Source: Clostridium sp. AM34-11AC (GTDB lineage: Bacteria; Bacillota; Clostridia; Lachnospirales; Lachnospiraceae). From it: DNA of 64,000 nucleotides. The number at the start of each line of letters is the position of its first letter. Position 1 is the stretch's first letter. The stretch lies in the NCBI RefSeq assembly GCF_003435375.1, contig NZ_QWGL01000006.1:1289-65288 (forward strand). The letters run 5' to 3'. Positions 48,993-57,982 of this stretch are shown piece after piece. The notes under the pieces were generated by a model. That model saw nothing but the letters and a program-made list of their open reading frames with translations. It made no database searches and was not told the DNA's origin. Position numbers and translations under genes: made by a program.

Positions 48993-49868
48993 TTAATAGT
49001 TTCCCCTAAGGATCTTCGCAAGCTCTGAATTTTCATCCAGAATGATCGTCTTATTATCTCCCTTGAGACTCGCCTTTAACGCGTCCAGACTGCGGATATA
49101 ATTATAGTAATCAGCCTTTCCCTCGTCATTGTACGCGCCGGAAAGGATCCTCATATACTCCGCCTCTCCTTCCGCCCGGATCTTCTCCGCCTGGGCCTGC
49201 GCCTCGGAGATGATGATGGAGACCTCTTTATCCGTACTGTTCTTGATGACATTGGACTGGTACTCACCGTCTGCGATATATCCGGCAGCGATATTCTGCC
49301 GTTCGGAGATCATACGCTGGTAAACAGCCTCCTTGTTGGAATCCGGGAGGTCTAAAAGCTTCGTCTCCACCTTTTTTACCTTGATTCCGTAGCTGTCCAG
49401 AGAAGAACCGATCTTTTCTGTGATCATCTCTGCCAGCTTTCCGTCACGGCCGGAGATCACATCTGCCTGATCCGTGGAGGAAATGACATTTTTTACAGCA
49501 TTATATACAACGACGGAAATTCGGCTTTCCGCATTTGCTTTGTTCGCTCCGAGTCTGGAAAGGTATGCCAGCGGATCTGTAACACTCCACAATGCAAAGG
49601 AATCCGTTACCATCACCTTTTTATCCCTTGTATTAACCTCACTCGGAATAAGGTCATAGATCATCTCATAATTAGGAATCGACTGTGTTGTCTGAAGAAA
49701 CGGGATCTTAAAGCTGAGACCCGGCGTCTCGACCACCCGGACCACTTTTCCGAACTGGAGAATGAGCTTATACTCGTCATTGTATGTGCTCACCATACTT
49801 CCCTGAAGCAGAACAACGATCAGAAGAAGAACAACGATTCCTATGATTCTTTTTCCTGTCTTTTTCAT
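48993..49868 (-). CDS. hflC: Protease modulator HflC (SPFH/band 7)
   Basis: A 291-residue protein: one N-terminal membrane helix (RIIGIVVLLLIVVLLQGSMV), then the SPFH domain (EYKLILQFGKVVRVVETPGL, then SFKIPF) and a coiled coil (ISEAQAQAEKIRAEGEAEYM). With HflK, coded one base upstream, it forms the large membrane cage around FtsH protease and limits its activity. Confidence 0.93.
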   Translation of the reverse strand: MKKTGKRIIGIVVLLLIVVLLQGSMVSTYNDEYKLILQFGKVVRVVETPGLSFKIPFLQTTQSIPNYEMIYDLIPSEVNTRDKKVMVTDSFALWSVTDPLAYLSRLGANKANAESRISVVVYNAVKNVISSTDQADVISGRDGKLAEMITEKIGSSLDSYGIKVKKVETKLLDLPDSNKEAVYQRMISERQNIAAGYIADGEYQSNVIKNSTDKEVSIIISEAQAQAEKIRAEGEAEYMRILSGAYNDEGKADYYNYIRSLDALKASLKGDNKTIILDENSELAKILRGNY

Positions 49869-51035
49869 TTAGTTCCCTCCTCCCGTCTGTGCTGCGCTGC
49901 CGGAAACTGCCTCTGAAAATGGTTCTAACGGCAGCAGCGTCTGTGTGCCGTTTCCGCCGGTGATGATGACCTTGAGATCCGGAAGAACTTCCTCCATAGT
50001 CTCATAGAACATACGCTTTTTTGTGATCAGCGGGTACTTCACATACTCCGCGTATGTGTCCTCAAAACGCGCCACCTGTCCGTTTGCCTCGTTGATCCGC
50101 TGTTCCTTGTATGCCTCGGCATCCTGCAAAAGCTTATCGGCCTTTGCCTTCGCCTCCGGAATGTTCTCAGACTGATATTTCTTTGCGGAGTTGATCGCCG
50201 TCTCCATGCCCTGTTTCGCATCCTCAACCGCCTTGAACGCATTCGCCACATCATCTCTCGGCATTTCCGTATCCTGAATCGACACGTTGTAGATTCCATA
50301 TCCGATATTTTCCTCGACAAGACGGTTTGTGAGCTGCTCTTTGATCCGCTCCTGAATCTGAGTCTTTCCGGTAGTGATCACATCATCAACATTATAAACG
50401 CCGACGGTATCGCGGATATAGCTCTGAGCCAGGTTCTTGATGATAGACTCGTACACACTTCTGTGGCGCACCGCCTGAACCGGATCTGTGACCATGTATT
50501 CCACATAGAAATCCACGTTTGTCAGATTGAAATCCTTTGTGATCATCAGGCTCTCGTTCTCGATAGATACCGGATTGTCTATGGAGGCGCCGTCCGCCCG
50601 GGCCGGGTCCGTCGTGTAGCCGATCTGCATACCCGTGATGGCTTTGGAAACCTTAGTCACGCGCTGGATCACCGGAATTTTAAAGTGAAGACCTGATGCC
50701 TCCTCCACTGCCGGTTTTCCGAACGTGGTGACCACCGCCATCTCCTCCTCGGAAAGAGTATAGAAGCTGTCGAAGGAAAGCACTGCCGCCGCGAGGACGA
50801 TCACAACCGCAGTCACCGCAAGACCTGTGTGCTTCGGGACCCGGATCCCCGGCCCCTTCTTCTTCTTCTCCTTCTTCCCGGAACCTTCCTCCGGCTGTTC
50901 GTACACCACGCGCTCTGCCTTATTTTCTTTCCGCTTCTTTGCACCCGCAAAGAGTTCGTCCAGTGTCCCGTTCTTTTTTAACGCCCGGAACACGAACGCC
51001 GCGATCACAACGAGCCATATGACCATCTCAATCAT
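49869..51035 (-). CDS. hflK: FtsH protease activity modulator HflK (SPFH/band 7)
   Basis: A 388-residue partner of HflC. A short N-terminal helix (MVIWLVVIAAFVFRALKK), a Lys/Glu-rich loop, a second membrane helix (TAVVIVLAAAVLSFDSFY), the SPFH domain (SEEEMAVVTTFGKPAVEEAS) and a coiled coil (KADKLLQDAEAYKEQRINEA). Two N-terminal membrane segments instead of the usual one is a feature of the Clostridia form. The stop of recU overlaps its start by four bases. Confidence 0.92.
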   Translation of the reverse strand: MIEMVIWLVVIAAFVFRALKKNGTLDELFAGAKKRKENKAERVVYEQPEEGSGKKEKKKKGPGIRVPKHTGLAVTAVVIVLAAAVLSFDSFYTLSEEEMAVVTTFGKPAVEEASGLHFKIPVIQRVTKVSKAITGMQIGYTTDPARADGASIDNPVSIENESLMITKDFNLTNVDFYVEYMVTDPVQAVRHRSVYESIIKNLAQSYIRDTVGVYNVDDVITTGKTQIQERIKEQLTNRLVEENIGYGIYNVSIQDTEMPRDDVANAFKAVEDAKQGMETAINSAKKYQSENIPEAKAKADKLLQDAEAYKEQRINEANGQVARFEDTYAEYVKYPLITKKRMFYETMEEVLPDLKVIITGGNGTQTLLPLEPFSEAVSGSAAQTGGGN

Positions 51036-51589
51036 TCGCTGTCTCCTCCTTTTTCTTCCTTCCGGTCAAGATCCTGCTGGATCCCTTCCAGGTAATGGAC
51101 ATACATGTCCCGGTGGCTCCGGATCCTGTACGCTTCCGGCACCACCTCATCATAGGTAAAGCTTTTTCTTCCGCCCTCTTCCATCCGTACCCAGAAACGG
51201 TTCACCACATCAAAAGGAACATAATAGATCTCGTTCTCCGCTGTGAAGGAGAGGATAATGAAAGCAATTCCGCCCTGGGCTTCAAATTCCTTCATGAATG
51301 CGATCTGGTGCGGGTGGATATTCTGGAGTGGGAACGTCCGCACTGCGCATTCCTTCGCGTCAAAGCAGACCGGAATCCCCTGAACCGCACCGATATAGTC
51401 GACCGTACTTTTCATATCGAAGTACGCCAGCGTGATATGACGGCTCTTTTTGTCGATCTCGATGGGCGTGATCGGGGTCGGGATCTTCTGGATCAGAGCC
51501 AGCTTCTTTTCCCGGTAGCTGTCATTGGTCCGGTTGAGCAGATCTTCCAGCGTGGAGCCACGAAGGCCCCTGGTTTTCCATGTTCCCAT
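51032..51589 (-). CDS. recU: Holliday junction resolvase RecU
   Basis: A 185-residue nuclease of Firmicutes that cuts Holliday junctions during recombination. STVDYIGAVQGIPVCFDAKE holds the metal-binding Asp and the PD-(D/E)XK Glu/Lys, and PLQNIHPHQIAFMKEFEAQG is the conserved RecU helix. Starts ATG 51,589 (MGTWKTRGLRGSTLE). Its usual partner, a penicillin-binding protein gene, is absent; here it precedes hflK. Confidence 0.92.
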   Translation of the reverse strand: MGTWKTRGLRGSTLEDLLNRTNDSYREKKLALIQKIPTPITPIEIDKKSRHITLAYFDMKSTVDYIGAVQGIPVCFDAKECAVRTFPLQNIHPHQIAFMKEFEAQGGIAFIILSFTAENEIYYVPFDVVNRFWVRMEEGGRKSFTYDEVVPEAYRIRSHRDMYVHYLEGIQQDLDRKEEKGGDSE

Positions 51590-51689
51590 AGTTGTTCCTT
51601 ATCATCAATGCAAATATTTTTGAGTGATTTACATAAGTTTTTTATGTCAACCAGCTGTTTGTCACATGTCTGTCCGGTGCTGCCAGATT

Positions 51690-52688
51690 TTATGGCGACC
51701 TGATCCCTGTCTCTTTCAGTACCGAACCAAAATATCCCGGCAGCGGCGCCTCAAACACCCGCCCGGATAGATAGACAAACGGTTCCGCAAGTTTCGGAAA
51801 CTCCAGACGGTAAGAATGTAAGAGCTGATACTTCACGGTCCGCCCTGATGGGTTGACTTTCGAAACTCCGCCGTACTTGAAATCCCCTACGATCGGATGC
51901 CCAAGAGACGCTAAATGGGCGCGGATCTGATGGGAACGTCCTGTCAGAAGTGTCACTTTAAGCAGCGTAAACCTTCCATCCGTTGCGATCGGCTCATATT
52001 TTGTCCGGATCCGTTTCGGCTCCTCGTCTCCGCCTCTTCCTCCAAAGCGCTTTGCCTCCGCCTCCGTGAGGATCCGCACCTGATTCTTCTTCTCATCCTT
52101 TAAAAGCCAGCCGTCCACCGTCTTCACATCCCGGATCTCGCCGGATACAAGACACTGATAATACTTGTGGATCGAGCGGTCTTTAAACACGCCGGAAAGC
52201 ATCTGAAGACCCGCCAGAGATTTTCCTGCTGCCACGATACCGCTGGTATTCCGGTCCAGACGGTTGCAGACCGACGGGCGGAACGCGCGCAGCCCGCTCT
52301 CCGTGAGCTTGCCGCTCCCCAAAAGATAATCGATCAGATACTCCACCAGAGACTCATCGGTCTCCTTAGCCTTCTGCGACAGCATACCCGCCGGTTTGTT
52401 GACCAGAATGATCTCGTCATCCTCATAGAGAATATCGAGATCTACTTTCTTTACCTCCTGCACCTGAACACTGGAAAATTTTTCAATGGTGTCCTCCGCA
52501 AGAAACAGCTTCACGACATCGCCTTCGGCGAGTTTTTCATTTCCCTCACACTTTTTCCCGTTCAGCGTGATGTTCTTCTTGCGCATCATCTTATAGAAAA
52601 AGCTCTTCGACGCCTCATTCATGTACTTCGCGAGAAATTTATCCAGTCGCTGTCCCGCCTCGTTCTTTTCAATCACGATCTCTCTCAT
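51690..52688 (-). CDS. RluA-family rRNA pseudouridine synthase
   Basis: A 332-residue enzyme. The N-terminal S4 RNA-binding domain (AGQRLDKFLAKYMNEASKSF) is followed by the synthase domain with catalytic Asp in VCNRLDRNTSGIVAAGKS, the GWLLKDEKKNQVRIL segment and LLTGRSHQIRAHLASLGHPI. The layout matches RluC/RluD, which convert uridines in 23S rRNA. Which position is modified cannot be told. Confidence 0.93.
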   Translation of the reverse strand: MREIVIEKNEAGQRLDKFLAKYMNEASKSFFYKMMRKKNITLNGKKCEGNEKLAEGDVVKLFLAEDTIEKFSSVQVQEVKKVDLDILYEDDEIILVNKPAGMLSQKAKETDESLVEYLIDYLLGSGKLTESGLRAFRPSVCNRLDRNTSGIVAAGKSLAGLQMLSGVFKDRSIHKYYQCLVSGEIRDVKTVDGWLLKDEKKNQVRILTEAEAKRFGGRGGDEEPKRIRTKYEPIATDGRFTLLKVTLLTGRSHQIRAHLASLGHPIVGDFKYGGVSKVNPSGRTVKYQLLHSYRLEFPKLAEPFVYLSGRVFEAPLPGYFGSVLKETGIRSP

Positions 52689-52699
52689 CTTTTATTCCC

Positions 52700-53272
52700 C
52701 TACATGGAAAGACTCTTTAATAACTTTAAAACATGTGGAGCGCTTCCGTCATCCTCTTCCTCTGTAACGGTCTTAAGCTCAGAAAGCCGCCGGAGAAACT
52801 TTTTCTCCTCGTTCATGACCTTCGCGTTTCCGTCCAGCTTCCAGCCCACCAGCATCTCGTTTAAGAATTTTTCCGCCTTCCTCCTGTCCACGTTTTTGTT
52901 CGGACAGTAGAGGTAGACCCCGGTCGGATGGACCACCGCAGCGTCCACCGGCATGATCAGGTCATTCGATGTAATGATCAGATCGTATAAGATCGGAAAT
53001 TCCTCCTCGTATGGAACACACGCGTCGTGAAATTCCGCCGGGACCTCCGGGATCCTCGCTGCAACCACCAGAGGGGATGCGAGGTTTGCCATCGGCAGCA
53101 CCGTGAGGATCGCACTGATCGTGACAAGATTTTTATAGATCTGCGCCGTGATAAAGTTTCTTAAAATAAGCTGCGCAACGATCGCCAGAATAAACAGTAC
53201 CACAAAGAAAAGCTGACGTTTCTTATGGGCGGTACGGTAACGGTAAGTTCCTTTTTCCAGTCGTAATTTCAA
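52700..53272 (-). CDS. Conserved membrane protein of unknown function (190 aa)
   Basis: Two hydrophobic helices (FFVVLFILAIVAQLILRNFI, and LVTISAILTVLPMANLASPL) near the N-terminus, then a cytosolic alpha/beta domain with LYDLIITSNDLIMPVDAAVV and HPTGVYLYCPNKNVDRRKAE. It is coded just before the RluA-family gene on the same strand (11 bases apart). Known only as a conserved Lachnospiraceae protein, as far as I recall; no role assigned. Confidence 0.75.
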   Translation of the reverse strand: MKLRLEKGTYRYRTAHKKRQLFFVVLFILAIVAQLILRNFITAQIYKNLVTISAILTVLPMANLASPLVVAARIPEVPAEFHDACVPYEEEFPILYDLIITSNDLIMPVDAAVVHPTGVYLYCPNKNVDRRKAEKFLNEMLVGWKLDGNAKVMNEEKKFLRRLSELKTVTEEEDDGSAPHVLKLLKSLSM

Positions 53273-53333
53273 GTTTTTCCCTCTTTTCTGCTATACTTTG
53301 TAAATTTTCAGTGCTCTGTCCCGCAGCCGGAGG

Positions 53334-54098
53334 TTACCAGTTGATAAACCCCATCAGAATCTCATGCGGAACGATCCGGCAGATAACATAGAATGCTTTC
53401 ATCCACGGGCCATATACCGAGATCCGTTTGCCCTTCATACTGTCCAGGAGAGCTTTTTTCACTACTCTTTTCGGATCTGCCATCGTGAGTTTCTTGATAG
53501 GTGCTAGCTTTCCCCCATTGAGAGCGATCCCGAAAAACTCCGTCTCAACAGGTCCCGGACAAACCGCTGTCACATAGATCTCCCTCTTTTTTAACTCGGC
53601 AGCCAACGCCCGGCTGTAGCTCAGCACAAAGGACTTTGACGCGGCGTAGACCGCGAATCCCGGCTGCGGCATAAACGCTGCCGCGGAGGCAAACTGGATG
53701 ATCCGGCTGTTCCCTGAGATATACGGAAGTACCATCTCCGTCACCGCCACCAGAGCCTCATCGTTTAACCGCACCATTCCGGTGGAAAGACCGTGCGGGA
53801 TCGTTCCCGCGGCACCTGTCTTTCCGTATCCCGCGCCATTTACGAGGATCTTCACATTCGGCTGTTCCTGCTTTAAAAGTCCGGAAAGCCTGCGGAGGTC
53901 TTCCTCGCCTGAAAGATCGAACGGCAGGATCCGCAAGGATACAGGAACCTTTCCAACGAGCTCCTCCAGGCGGTCCTTTCGTCTGGCGATGACCCAGATC
54001 TCCTCCAGTGCCGCAAAGTGATCCGCAAGGAGATACACCATCTCCCTTCCCATTCCCGACGACGCGCCGGTCACGATCGCAATCTTTTTTCCACTCAT
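53334..54098 (-). CDS. Short-chain dehydrogenase/reductase
   Basis: A 254-residue SDR enzyme from ATG 54,098. The nucleotide site is IAIVTGASSGMGREMVYLLA (TGxxxGxG), then ILVNGAGYGK. The catalytic Tyr-Lys is in AVYAASKSFVLSYSRALAAE, preceded by the Ser in QFASAAAF, and followed by VTAVCPGPVETEFF. The substrate is unknown. Confidence 0.92.
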   Translation of the reverse strand: MSGKKIAIVTGASSGMGREMVYLLADHFAALEEIWVIARRKDRLEELVGKVPVSLRILPFDLSGEEDLRRLSGLLKQEQPNVKILVNGAGYGKTGAAGTIPHGLSTGMVRLNDEALVAVTEMVLPYISGNSRIIQFASAAAFMPQPGFAVYAASKSFVLSYSRALAAELKKREIYVTAVCPGPVETEFFGIALNGGKLAPIKKLTMADPKRVVKKALLDSMKGKRISVYGPWMKAFYVICRIVPHEILMGFINW

Positions 54099-54174
54099 GA
54101 AATCTGCCTTTCTAAAAATATGGTCGAGCTGTATCAATGCTCATCTTTTTACAGATCCGCGCAGGATAACGCCG

Positions 54175-56145
54175 TTATTTCTTTCGTCCTCCCTGCTTCG
54201 GCTTCGGTCTTCTCCCACCGGTCTGTCCGGCCATTCCCTTTGCCCTGCCGGATAAGACCTGGCGGCTTTTTCCTTCCGTTTTCCCGTTCCCGGTCTTTTT
54301 TCCGGTCCTCGTTCCGACTTTTTTTCTATCTGCGATGTCCTTCGTTATCTTCCTTGGCTTGATCAGGCATTTCTGGTCAAATCCGATGAGATCCTCTCTT
54401 CCGGCCTTGATCAGTGCCTCTTTTACAAGATCATAGTTGTCCGGATTCCGGTACTGGATCAGGGCACGCTGCATCGCCTTCTCATGCGGATTCGTCGGCA
54501 CATAGACCGGTTCCATCGTCCGCGGGTCCAGCCCTGTATAGTACATACATGTAGAGATCGTCGACGGTGTCGGGTAAAAATCCTGTACCTGCTCCGGCAT
54601 GTATCCAAGATCCCTTAAGTGTTCCGCAAGCTCCACCGCCTCTTTCAAGGTGGAACCCGGGTGGGAGGACATCAGGTATGGAACGAGATACTGCTTTAAT
54701 CCCAGCTTCTCATTCATCTTTTTATATTCCTGAGCAAACTTCTCATAGACGGAATTCTCCGGCTTTCCGAGAAGTCTGAGCACCTGATCCGAGACATGCT
54801 CCGGGGCGACCTTCAGCTGTCCGCTGACATGGTACATGCAGAGTTCTCTTAAGAAATCCTTTTTCTTGTCCGCGAGAACATAGTCGAAACGGATGCCGGA
54901 ACGGATAAACACCTTTTTCACTTTCGGCAGCGCCCGGAGTTTTCTTAAGAGGGCGATATAATCCGTATGGTCCGCGATCAGGTTTTCGCACGGCTTCGGG
55001 AAGAGGCACTGTTTTCCAGGACATGCTCCGTATTTCAGCTGTTTTTTGCAGGCCGGAAAGCGGAAGTTCGCCGTCGGGCCGCCCACATCGTGGATGTATC
55101 CCTTAAAATCAGGTTCCTTTGTCAGGTATTTCGCCTCATCGATAATCGATTCGTGGCTTCGTACCTGAATAATACGCCCCTGATGGAACGTCAGCGCACA
55201 GAAGCTGCAGCCGCCGAAGCAGCCACGGTTGCTGATCAGGCTGAATTTCACCTCCGAGAACGCCGGGATCCCTCCTGCCGCATCGTAGGACGGATGCCAC
55301 CGCCTCATATAAGGAAGTGCGTAGACATCATCCATCTCCTGAACAGAAAGCGGTTTTGCCGGTGGGTTCTGGACAACATAAAGGTTGTCCCGGTACTGCT
55401 CCACAAGACGTTTTCCCGAAAAGGCATCCGTATTTTTATACTGGATATTGAAGCTTTCCGCATAACGTCTCTTATCTGTTTTGATCTCATCATAGGACGG
55501 CAGGGTAACCGCATCGTATACGGAATCCAGACTGTCTGTCTTATAGACAGTTCCGTCGATAAATGTGATATCCTTCACATCAAGACCGGAGTTCAGCGCG
55601 TCCGCGATCTCAACGATAGACTTCTCGCCCATTCCGTAAGAGATCAGGTCTGCCTGGGAATCCACGAGGATCGAGTGCTTCACCTTGTTCGACCAGTAAT
55701 CATAGTGGGCCAGGCGCCGTAAGCTCGCCTCGATCCCGCCGATCACGATGGGGATATCCTTATAAACGGAACGGATCAGGTTGCAGTAAACCACCGCCGC
55801 GTAATCCGGCCGCTTTCCCATAACACCGCCCGGCGTGTAGGAATCCTTATCGCGGCGTCTTTTTGAGACGGAATAATGGTTTACCATGGAGTCCATATTT
55901 CCGGCGCTCACGAGGAAGCCGAGACGCGGTCTTCCGAGAACCTGGATGCTCTCTTTGTCCTTCCAGTCCGGCTGGGCGATGATCCCGACCTTGTATCCGT
56001 AGGATTCCAGCACACGGCTGATAATTGCTGAACCGAAGGACGGATGGTCCACATAGGCGTCTCCACATACATAGACGAAATCACACTGGTCCCAGCCTCT
56101 TTTTTCCATATCTGCCCGGCATACCGGGAGAAAATCATGTATCAT
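54175..56145 (-). CDS. YgiQ-family radical SAM protein
   Basis: A 656-residue protein. The N-terminal UPF0313 region ([20 protein letters not shown], then [11 protein letters not shown] and [18 protein letters not shown]) precedes the [4Fe-4S] motif [19 protein letters not shown] (CxxxCxxC) near residue 315. A C-terminal segment has [20 protein letters not shown]. The last 50 residues are Lys/Arg/Gly-rich, suggesting RNA or DNA contact. Reaction unknown. Confidence 0.94.
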   Translation of the reverse strand: MIHDFLPVCRADMEKRGWDQCDFVYVCGDAYVDHPSFGSAIISRVLESYGYKVGIIAQPDWKDKESIQVLGRPRLGFLVSAGNMDSMVNHYSVSKRRRDKDSYTPGGVMGKRPDYAAVVYCNLIRSVYKDIPIVIGGIEASLRRLAHYDYWSNKVKHSILVDSQADLISYGMGEKSIVEIADALNSGLDVKDITFIDGTVYKTDSLDSVYDAVTLPSYDEIKTDKRRYAESFNIQYKNTDAFSGKRLVEQYRDNLYVVQNPPAKPLSVQEMDDVYALPYMRRWHPSYDAAGGIPAFSEVKFSLISNRGCFGGCSFCALTFHQGRIIQVRSHESIIDEAKYLTKEPDFKGYIHDVGGPTANFRFPACKKQLKYGACPGKQCLFPKPCENLIADHTDYIALLRKLRALPKVKKVFIRSGIRFDYVLADKKKDFLRELCMYHVSGQLKVAPEHVSDQVLRLLGKPENSVYEKFAQEYKKMNEKLGLKQYLVPYLMSSHPGSTLKEAVELAEHLRDLGYMPEQVQDFYPTPSTISTCMYYTGLDPRTMEPVYVPTNPHEKAMQRALIQYRNPDNYDLVKEALIKAGREDLIGFDQKCLIKPRKITKDIADRKKVGTRTGKKTGNGKTEGKSRQVLSGRAKGMAGQTGGRRPKPKQGGRKK

Positions 56146-56203
56146 ATGTTATGTCCTTATTCATTTTATTGTTGAACCGGCAAATGAGCCAATCTTATAA
56201 AAA

Positions 56204-56860
56204 CTACAGTAATTCTCTGTAATCGGAGATCACCGCGTCCGCAAGCTCTCTCTTCTCATCCATCAGATCTGCCGAAAAATCATCCTCCACGGCGATCACC
56301 GGCATCCCCGCCGCTTTGCCTGCCATGATCCCCGCCGGGATATCCTCAAACACGAGGCAGTTCTCCGGCTGCACACCAAGACGCTTTGCGACTTCGAGGT
56401 AGATATCCGGCTCCGGCTTTCCGTGAGCCACCTCACAGGCTGTCACCACCGCATCAAAGTACTCTTTCACATTCAAAGATGTCAGGACCGCATCTACGAT
56501 CTCGCTTCCGTTGCTGGTCCCGATCCCTGTGCGGATCCCGTTCTCCTTACAGTATTTTAAAAATTCCAGCACACCCGGCTTCAAGGGCACTTCATGACGG
56601 TACTTGTCGATCGACATCCGGGTCCAGACCGCCTTGATCTCCTCAAGACTTAACGGGAGATCAAACCGCTCCTTAAAATATACCGCCGTCTCCGAAAAGC
56701 TCATTCCCTCGATCGCTCTCTGGATATCATCCGGGCATTCATAGCCGTAAGCTCCCAAAAATTCGATATCGATCGCCTCCCACATCCACATGGAATCCAC
56801 CAGGGTCCCATCCAGATCAAAAAGCATCGCCTTTTTATTTTCCAAAAAATTCTTTATCAT
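56204..56860 (-). CDS. HAD-family hydrolase (beta-phosphoglucomutase-like)
   Basis: A 218-residue HAD phosphatase or mutase. Motif I is MLFDLDGTLVDSMWMW, motif II GIGTSNGSE, motif III with HGKPEPDIYLEVAKRLG, motif IV LVFEDIPAGIMAGKAAGMPV. The helical cap lies between residues 25 and 95. Its start overlaps the end of the pseudouridine synthase gene by four bases. Substrate not predictable. Confidence 0.9.
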   Translation of the reverse strand: MIKNFLENKKAMLFDLDGTLVDSMWMWEAIDIEFLGAYGYECPDDIQRAIEGMSFSETAVYFKERFDLPLSLEEIKAVWTRMSIDKYRHEVPLKPGVLEFLKYCKENGIRTGIGTSNGSEIVDAVLTSLNVKEYFDAVVTACEVAHGKPEPDIYLEVAKRLGVQPENCLVFEDIPAGIMAGKAAGMPVIAVEDDFSADLMDEKRELADAVISDYRELL

Positions 56861-57654
56861 AAGTTTTCCAACAACTCCCGTTCTTTATCCGTCAGTTTCC
56901 GGTATTCCCCGGTCTTTAAAGCATCATCGAGCTTCAGCGGCCCCATAGACAGGCGTTTTAAGTGAAGCACCGGACAGCCGGTCTCCTCCATCATGCGCTT
57001 AACCTGATGGAATTTCCCCTCGTGAAGCGTGAGTCGTACAAGACTCTCCGCAGCCGTTCCCATCTCCGGATCTTCCGGTTTCCGCTCTAAAATTTCAAGT
57101 TCCGCAGGCATGCAGGAAAGTCCGTCTGCGAGCGTCATTCCTTCCCGGAACCTCTGCACTGCCTCGTCCGGGACAAGTCCCTCACATCTCGCCTCGTACA
57201 CCTTGTCCACATGATGTCCCGGCGCGAGGAGTCGGTGGGCCAGCGCCCCGTCGTTTGTAATGAGAAGCAGGCCTTCCGTATCGATATCCAGGCGTCCCAC
57301 CGGGAACAGGTCTTTTCTGCTCTTTTCGTCAATCAGATCCACAACCGTCTCCCTGCGGCGGTCCTCCGTCGCGGAGATCACACCCTGGGGTTTATTTAAA
57401 AGGTAATATTCCAGTTCCACATACTCCACCGGTGCATTGTCAAGACAGATCGTGTCTTCGCCTTTCTTTATCTTCGTCTCAGGCTTTTTTACGATCACAC
57501 CGTTCACCGTGATCCGTCCTCTCCTGATCATCTCCTTGAGCTCCGTCCTCGTGCCTTTTCCCATGTCAGCCAGATATTTATCCAACCGGATTGCTTTTTC
57601 CAAGTATTTCTCTCCTTCCGAATCCCGTGCTTTTCTGGTCCAGTCCGTATTCAT
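56857..57654 (-). CDS. RsuA/RluB-family pseudouridine synthase
   Basis: A 265-residue enzyme: S4 domain (IRLDKYLADMGKGTRTELKE, then IRRGRITVNG), then EYYLLNKPQGVISATEDRRR and catalytic Asp in FPVGRLDIDTEGLLLITNDG. HEGKFHQVKRMMEETGCPVL is the conserved C-terminal part. The family modifies 16S U516 (RsuA) or 23S rRNA (RluB); the short C-terminus fits RsuA better. Divergent from ylbJ. Confidence 0.93.
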   Translation of the reverse strand: MNTDWTRKARDSEGEKYLEKAIRLDKYLADMGKGTRTELKEMIRRGRITVNGVIVKKPETKIKKGEDTICLDNAPVEYVELEYYLLNKPQGVISATEDRRRETVVDLIDEKSRKDLFPVGRLDIDTEGLLLITNDGALAHRLLAPGHHVDKVYEARCEGLVPDEAVQRFREGMTLADGLSCMPAELEILERKPEDPEMGTAAESLVRLTLHEGKFHQVKRMMEETGCPVLHLKRLSMGPLKLDDALKTGEYRKLTDKERELLENL

Positions 57655-57720
57655 TCTATTGGGAAATGCAGAATTCCCGGAAAATATGGACTTTTAAATA
57701 AAAAAGCACACTATCTTTAT

Positions 57721-57748
57721 CATATCAAAATTCCGGTGAAAGTACAAT
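57721..57748 (+). promoter_or_regulatory. Possible sigma-E-type promoter of ylbJ
   Basis: CATAT (57,721-57,725) and GTACAAT (57,742-57,748) resemble the sporulation sigma-E -35 (xATATT) and -10 (CATACAAT) elements at a plausible spacing. If so, the MITE at 57,776 separates it from ylbJ by a further 155 bp of hairpins. Confidence 0.35.
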
Positions 57749-57775
57749 GAAAATAATAGAAAGAGTTTATCTGGT

Positions 57776-57930
57776 GTTACAGTTCAGCCATGCGCTGGTT
57801 TGAATGAGAAAGTGTGTTGCAAGCTTGCTTGCATAAGCACTTTTTCATCCAAATCAGCATATGGTGGAACCACCAGGCTTCTTGTTTTCATGAATATGAA
57901 AACAAGAAGATGTAATGGCTGAACTGTAAC
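57776..57930. mobile_element. MITE copy 2 (155 bp)
   Basis: Same terminal inverted repeats and internal hairpins as the copy at 22,080, differing at two positions only. The flanks TATCTGGT (57,768-57,775) and TATCTGGT (57,931-57,938) are a perfect 8-bp target duplication, so this is a recent insertion. It lies 52 bases before the ylbJ start. Confidence 0.95.
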
Positions 57931-57982
57931 TATCTGGTGGCGCCCGGTAAACCTGATCAAAATATCCTTATTAGGAGTATTT

